Shown: piece after piece, positions 6,308 through 7,823 of the stretch
Layout of the letters: the number at the start of each line of letters is the position of its first letter
Numbering within the stretch: the stretch's first letter is position 1
Assembly: GCA_902488555.1 (NCBI GenBank)
Contig: CABTWT010000050.1
Coordinates: forward strand, 1 to 7,823
Length of the DNA: 7,823 nucleotides
Origin: an uncultured Anaerococcus sp.
Lineage (GTDB): Bacteria > Bacillota_A > Clostridia > Tissierellales > Peptoniphilaceae
Reading direction: 5' to 3'
Position numbers and translations under genes: made by a program
The notes under the pieces: model-generated
Databases searched by the model: none
Told to the model about the DNA's origin: nothing
The model's input: only the letters and a program-made list of their open reading frames with translations

Positions 6308-6880
6308 TTATTCTTCTGTTGTTTCTTCTGCTACTTCCCCTGCTTCTTCTTTTTTAACACGTACTGCATCAAGAGCAAGAGCAATTTTTGCGATTGTGTT
6401 ATCAAGGTCACCAGCAAGATGTTGAATTGGTGCTTGTAATACATTTGCAAGCATTGAGTATAGAACTTCTTTGTTTGGTAATGATGCAATTGCAATCATT
6501 TGTTCACCAGATTGGATACTTCCATCCAAAAGACCTGCTTTTATAAGTAGCTTTTCTTTTTGTTCGTCGCCTTTTTTTCTGTAATCAACTGCAACTTTTG
6601 GTCCTGTTACAGAATCTTCGTTTGAAAATATAAGAGCGTTTGAACCCTTTAGTTCACTTGTTAGATCACCATAACCAAGTTCTTCGAAAGCAAATCTCAT
6701 CATAGTGTTTTTGTAAACTTTGTATTCTGAATTACCTTCTCTGAATTTGCTACGTAGGTCAGTGATCTCTTGTACGTCCATTTTATCAAAACTTACAAGA
6801 GTTGTTGATTTTGCATTTTCAATCTTTTCTTTGATTTCATTTACAACTACTTGTTTAGCTGCTATAGCTTTTTCGCTCAC
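6308..6880 (-). CDS. rplJ: Large-subunit ribosomal protein uL10
   Basis: Base of the L7/L12 stalk; binds 23S rRNA with its N-terminal domain and carries L12 dimers on its C-terminal helix. The N-terminal domain shows STTLVSFDKMDVQEITDLRS (25-44) and the family motif YKVYKNTMMRFAFEE (53-67). The C-terminal helix that holds L12 is at about 154-176 (HLAGDLDNTIAKIALALDA). At 190 residues it is somewhat longer than the usual 165-175 because of an acidic tail after residue 176 (KKEEAGEVAEETTEE). The start is GTG at 6880, seven bases after AGGAGG; no better ATG lies nearby. In Bacillus and E. coli the L10-L12 complex represses its own operon through the mRNA leader, and a matching leader is present here. 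Confidence 0.97.
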   Translation of the reverse strand: MSEKAIAAKQVVVNEIKEKIENAKSTTLVSFDKMDVQEITDLRSKFREGNSEYKVYKNTMMRFAFEELGYGDLTSELKGSNALIFSNEDSVTGPKVAVDYRKKGDEQKEKLLIKAGLLDGSIQSGEQMIAIASLPNKEVLYSMLANVLQAPIQHLAGDLDNTIAKIALALDAVRVKKEEAGEVAEETTEE

Positions 6881-6892
6881 TTTTTCACCTCC

Positions 6893-7047
6893 TAAAGGCT
6901 AACTTGTGGTAAATATAAAAATCCCCAACAAAGCTAAGCATGGCTTACCATGCTTACATCGGTGGGGATGTAAGTTTTTCTCTTCCCACCTATACGCAAT
7001 TATTAAACCTTACGGTCTGCGTAGTCTTTGGTAGCCTGTTTATTTGA
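6893..7047 (-). ncRNA. Ribosomal protein L10 leader (cis-regulatory RNA)
   Basis: The untranslated leader of rplJ has the features of the L10 leader family. TACGCA (7023-7018) pairs with TGCGTA (6998-6993). They enclose a small hairpin, ACC-GTAA-GGT (7016-7007), with a GNRA tetraloop. An outer helix pairs CTACC (7034-7030) with GGTGG (6990-6986). This element would be bound by the L10-L12 complex, which in Bacillus controls rplJL by transcription attenuation. GGTGGG (6990-6985) can alternatively pair with CCCACC (6966-6961) downstream, linking the binding element to the terminator. Boundaries are approximate: from the expected transcription start to just before the ribosome binding site. Confidence 0.82.
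6917..6969 (-). terminator. Attenuator terminator inside the L10 leader
   Basis: On the minus strand ATCCCCA (6969-6963) pairs with TGGGGAT (6927-6921), followed by a U run ending at 6917. Inside it sits a perfect 8-bp hairpin, AAGCATGG-TAAG-CCATGCTT (6955-6936). A competing perfect 8-bp hairpin, CTTACATC (6974-6967) with GATGTAAG (6960-6953), uses bases of both stems and would prevent terminator formation. This fits regulated early termination before rplJ. Confidence 0.78.
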
Positions 7048-7054
7048 CTATGAT

Positions 7055-7082
7055 ATTATATCACAGTTTTTAAATTTTGCAA
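7055..7082 (-). promoter_or_regulatory. Promoter of the rplJ-rplL transcript (extended -10)
   Basis: The minus strand shows TTGCAA (7082-7077), a 16-base spacer and TGATATAAT (7063-7055), a perfect -10 with extended TGn. Transcription would start near 7048, giving a leader of about 165 bases. No terminator separates it from rplA, so readthrough from the upstream transcript probably also feeds rplJ. The -10 is centred in an inverted repeat (7066-7048). Confidence 0.78.
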
Positions 7083-7091
7083 ATATTTTTA

Positions 7092-7802
7092 TTATCTTTC
7101 TACTAGATCCATTACTCTTTGTGGAGATAGTTTTACACCAGGTCCCATTGTTGATGTAACTGTTACTGATCTGATGTATCTACCCTTAGCTGCTGCTGGT
7201 TTATCTTTTACAACTGCAGTAAGTAGTGCACGAATATTTTCAGCTAATTTTTCATTACCAAATGAAACTTTTCCTGTTGGAACGTGGATTAGGTTTGCTT
7301 TGTCGGTTCTATATTCTACCTTACCAGCTTTTACTTCTTCGATAGCTTGTTTAACATCCATTGTTACTGTTCCAGTTTTTGGGTTTGGCATTAGGCCTTG
7401 TGGTCCAAGGATCCTTGCTACCTTACCTACTGTAGCCATCATATCTGGTGTTGCTATTACAACGTCAAAGTCTAACCAGTTTTCTTTTTGGATTTTTTCA
7501 GCTAGTTCTGCTCCACCTGCGTAGTCTGCACCAGCTTCGATTGCTTCATCAATTCTATCTTCTTTTACGAAAGCAAGGATTTTTTGACTTTTACCTGTTC
7601 CGTGTGGAAGAATGATTGTACCACGTACTTGTTGGTCAGCGTGTCTGCTATCTACACCAAGTTTTAAGTGAAGTTCTACTGTCTCGTCAAATTTAGCTTT
7701 TGCTGATTGTTCAACAATTTTTAGTGCTTCTTCTAATTCGTATTCTTTTGTAGAATCATAAGCTTTTTTTGATTCTAGATATTTTTTTCCTCTTTTTGCC
7801 AT
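7092..7802 (-). CDS. rplA: Large-subunit ribosomal protein uL1
   Basis: Forms the mobile L1 stalk of the 50S subunit that helps release deacylated tRNA from the E site, and in many bacteria represses the L11-L1 transcript. At 236 residues it has the normal length. Domain I is split (about 1-67 and 160-236) around the inserted domain II. The L1 signature lies in [17 protein letters not shown] (131-147), and the C-terminal [12 protein letters not shown] (216-227), which contacts rRNA, is intact. The ATG at 7802 has AAGGAGG six bases upstream. The three last bases of the window (7823-7821) read TAA on this strand and could be the stop of rplK, the usual upstream neighbour, but this cannot be confirmed here. 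No terminator is seen after the gene. Confidence 0.98.
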   Translation of the reverse strand: MAKRGKKYLESKKAYDSTKEYELEEALKIVEQSAKAKFDETVELHLKLGVDSRHADQQVRGTIILPHGTGKSQKILAFVKEDRIDEAIEAGADYAGGAELAEKIQKENWLDFDVVIATPDMMATVGKVARILGPQGLMPNPKTGTVTMDVKQAIEEVKAGKVEYRTDKANLIHVPTGKVSFGNEKLAENIRALLTAVVKDKPAAAKGRYIRSVTVTSTMGPGVKLSPQRVMDLVER

Positions 7803-7823
7803 TTAATTCCTCCTTAGTGGTTA

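Overview
The window looks like a chromosomal segment from a low-GC, anaerobic Gram-positive (Bacillota). AT-rich non-coding DNA, strong AGGAGG ribosome binding sites, an L10-leader-controlled rplJ-rplL unit and the protein styles suggest the Anaerococcus/Peptoniphilus/Finegoldia relatives. That placement is inferred from sequence style, not from a search. Every gene I can support lies on the minus strand, so transcription runs from high to low coordinates.

Layout in transcription order. (1) 7802-5845 holds ribosomal protein genes: rplA (L1), then an extended -10 promoter and a structured L10 leader with a built-in terminator, then rplJ (L10) and rplL (L7/L12), closed by an intrinsic terminator. 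rpoB does not follow rplL. (2) 5826-5288 is a self-contained unit with promoter, a Fur-family PerR-like metalloregulator, and a strong terminator. (3) 5205-4550 is a winged-helix, replication-initiator-like gene broken by a one-base deletion near 5058. (4) 4553-201 is a two-gene ABC exporter operon: a MacB/LolD-type ATPase followed 2 nt later by a 1156-residue FtsX-type permease, then a terminator. (5) 163-1 is the 5' part of a histidine phosphatase running off the window.

The least ordinary item is the permease. Its first extracellular domain contains about 385 residues of predicted coiled coil, built as an antiparallel hairpin. Both arms show a 39-residue repeat (four heptads plus one hendecad, with xxx[LI]xxG heptads). 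No separate adaptor protein is encoded beside it, so the arm may do the adaptor's work in reaching across the Gram-positive wall.

Possible links between units: the exporter promoter carries a near match (12 of 14) to the PerR-box consensus over its -10, and a PerR-like regulator is encoded about 0.8 kb upstream. The L10 leader contains several mutually exclusive helices, consistent with feedback attenuation by the L10-L12 complex. There is no gene-free stretch above 300 bases. I saw no tRNA, rRNA, CRISPR array or intact mobile element.
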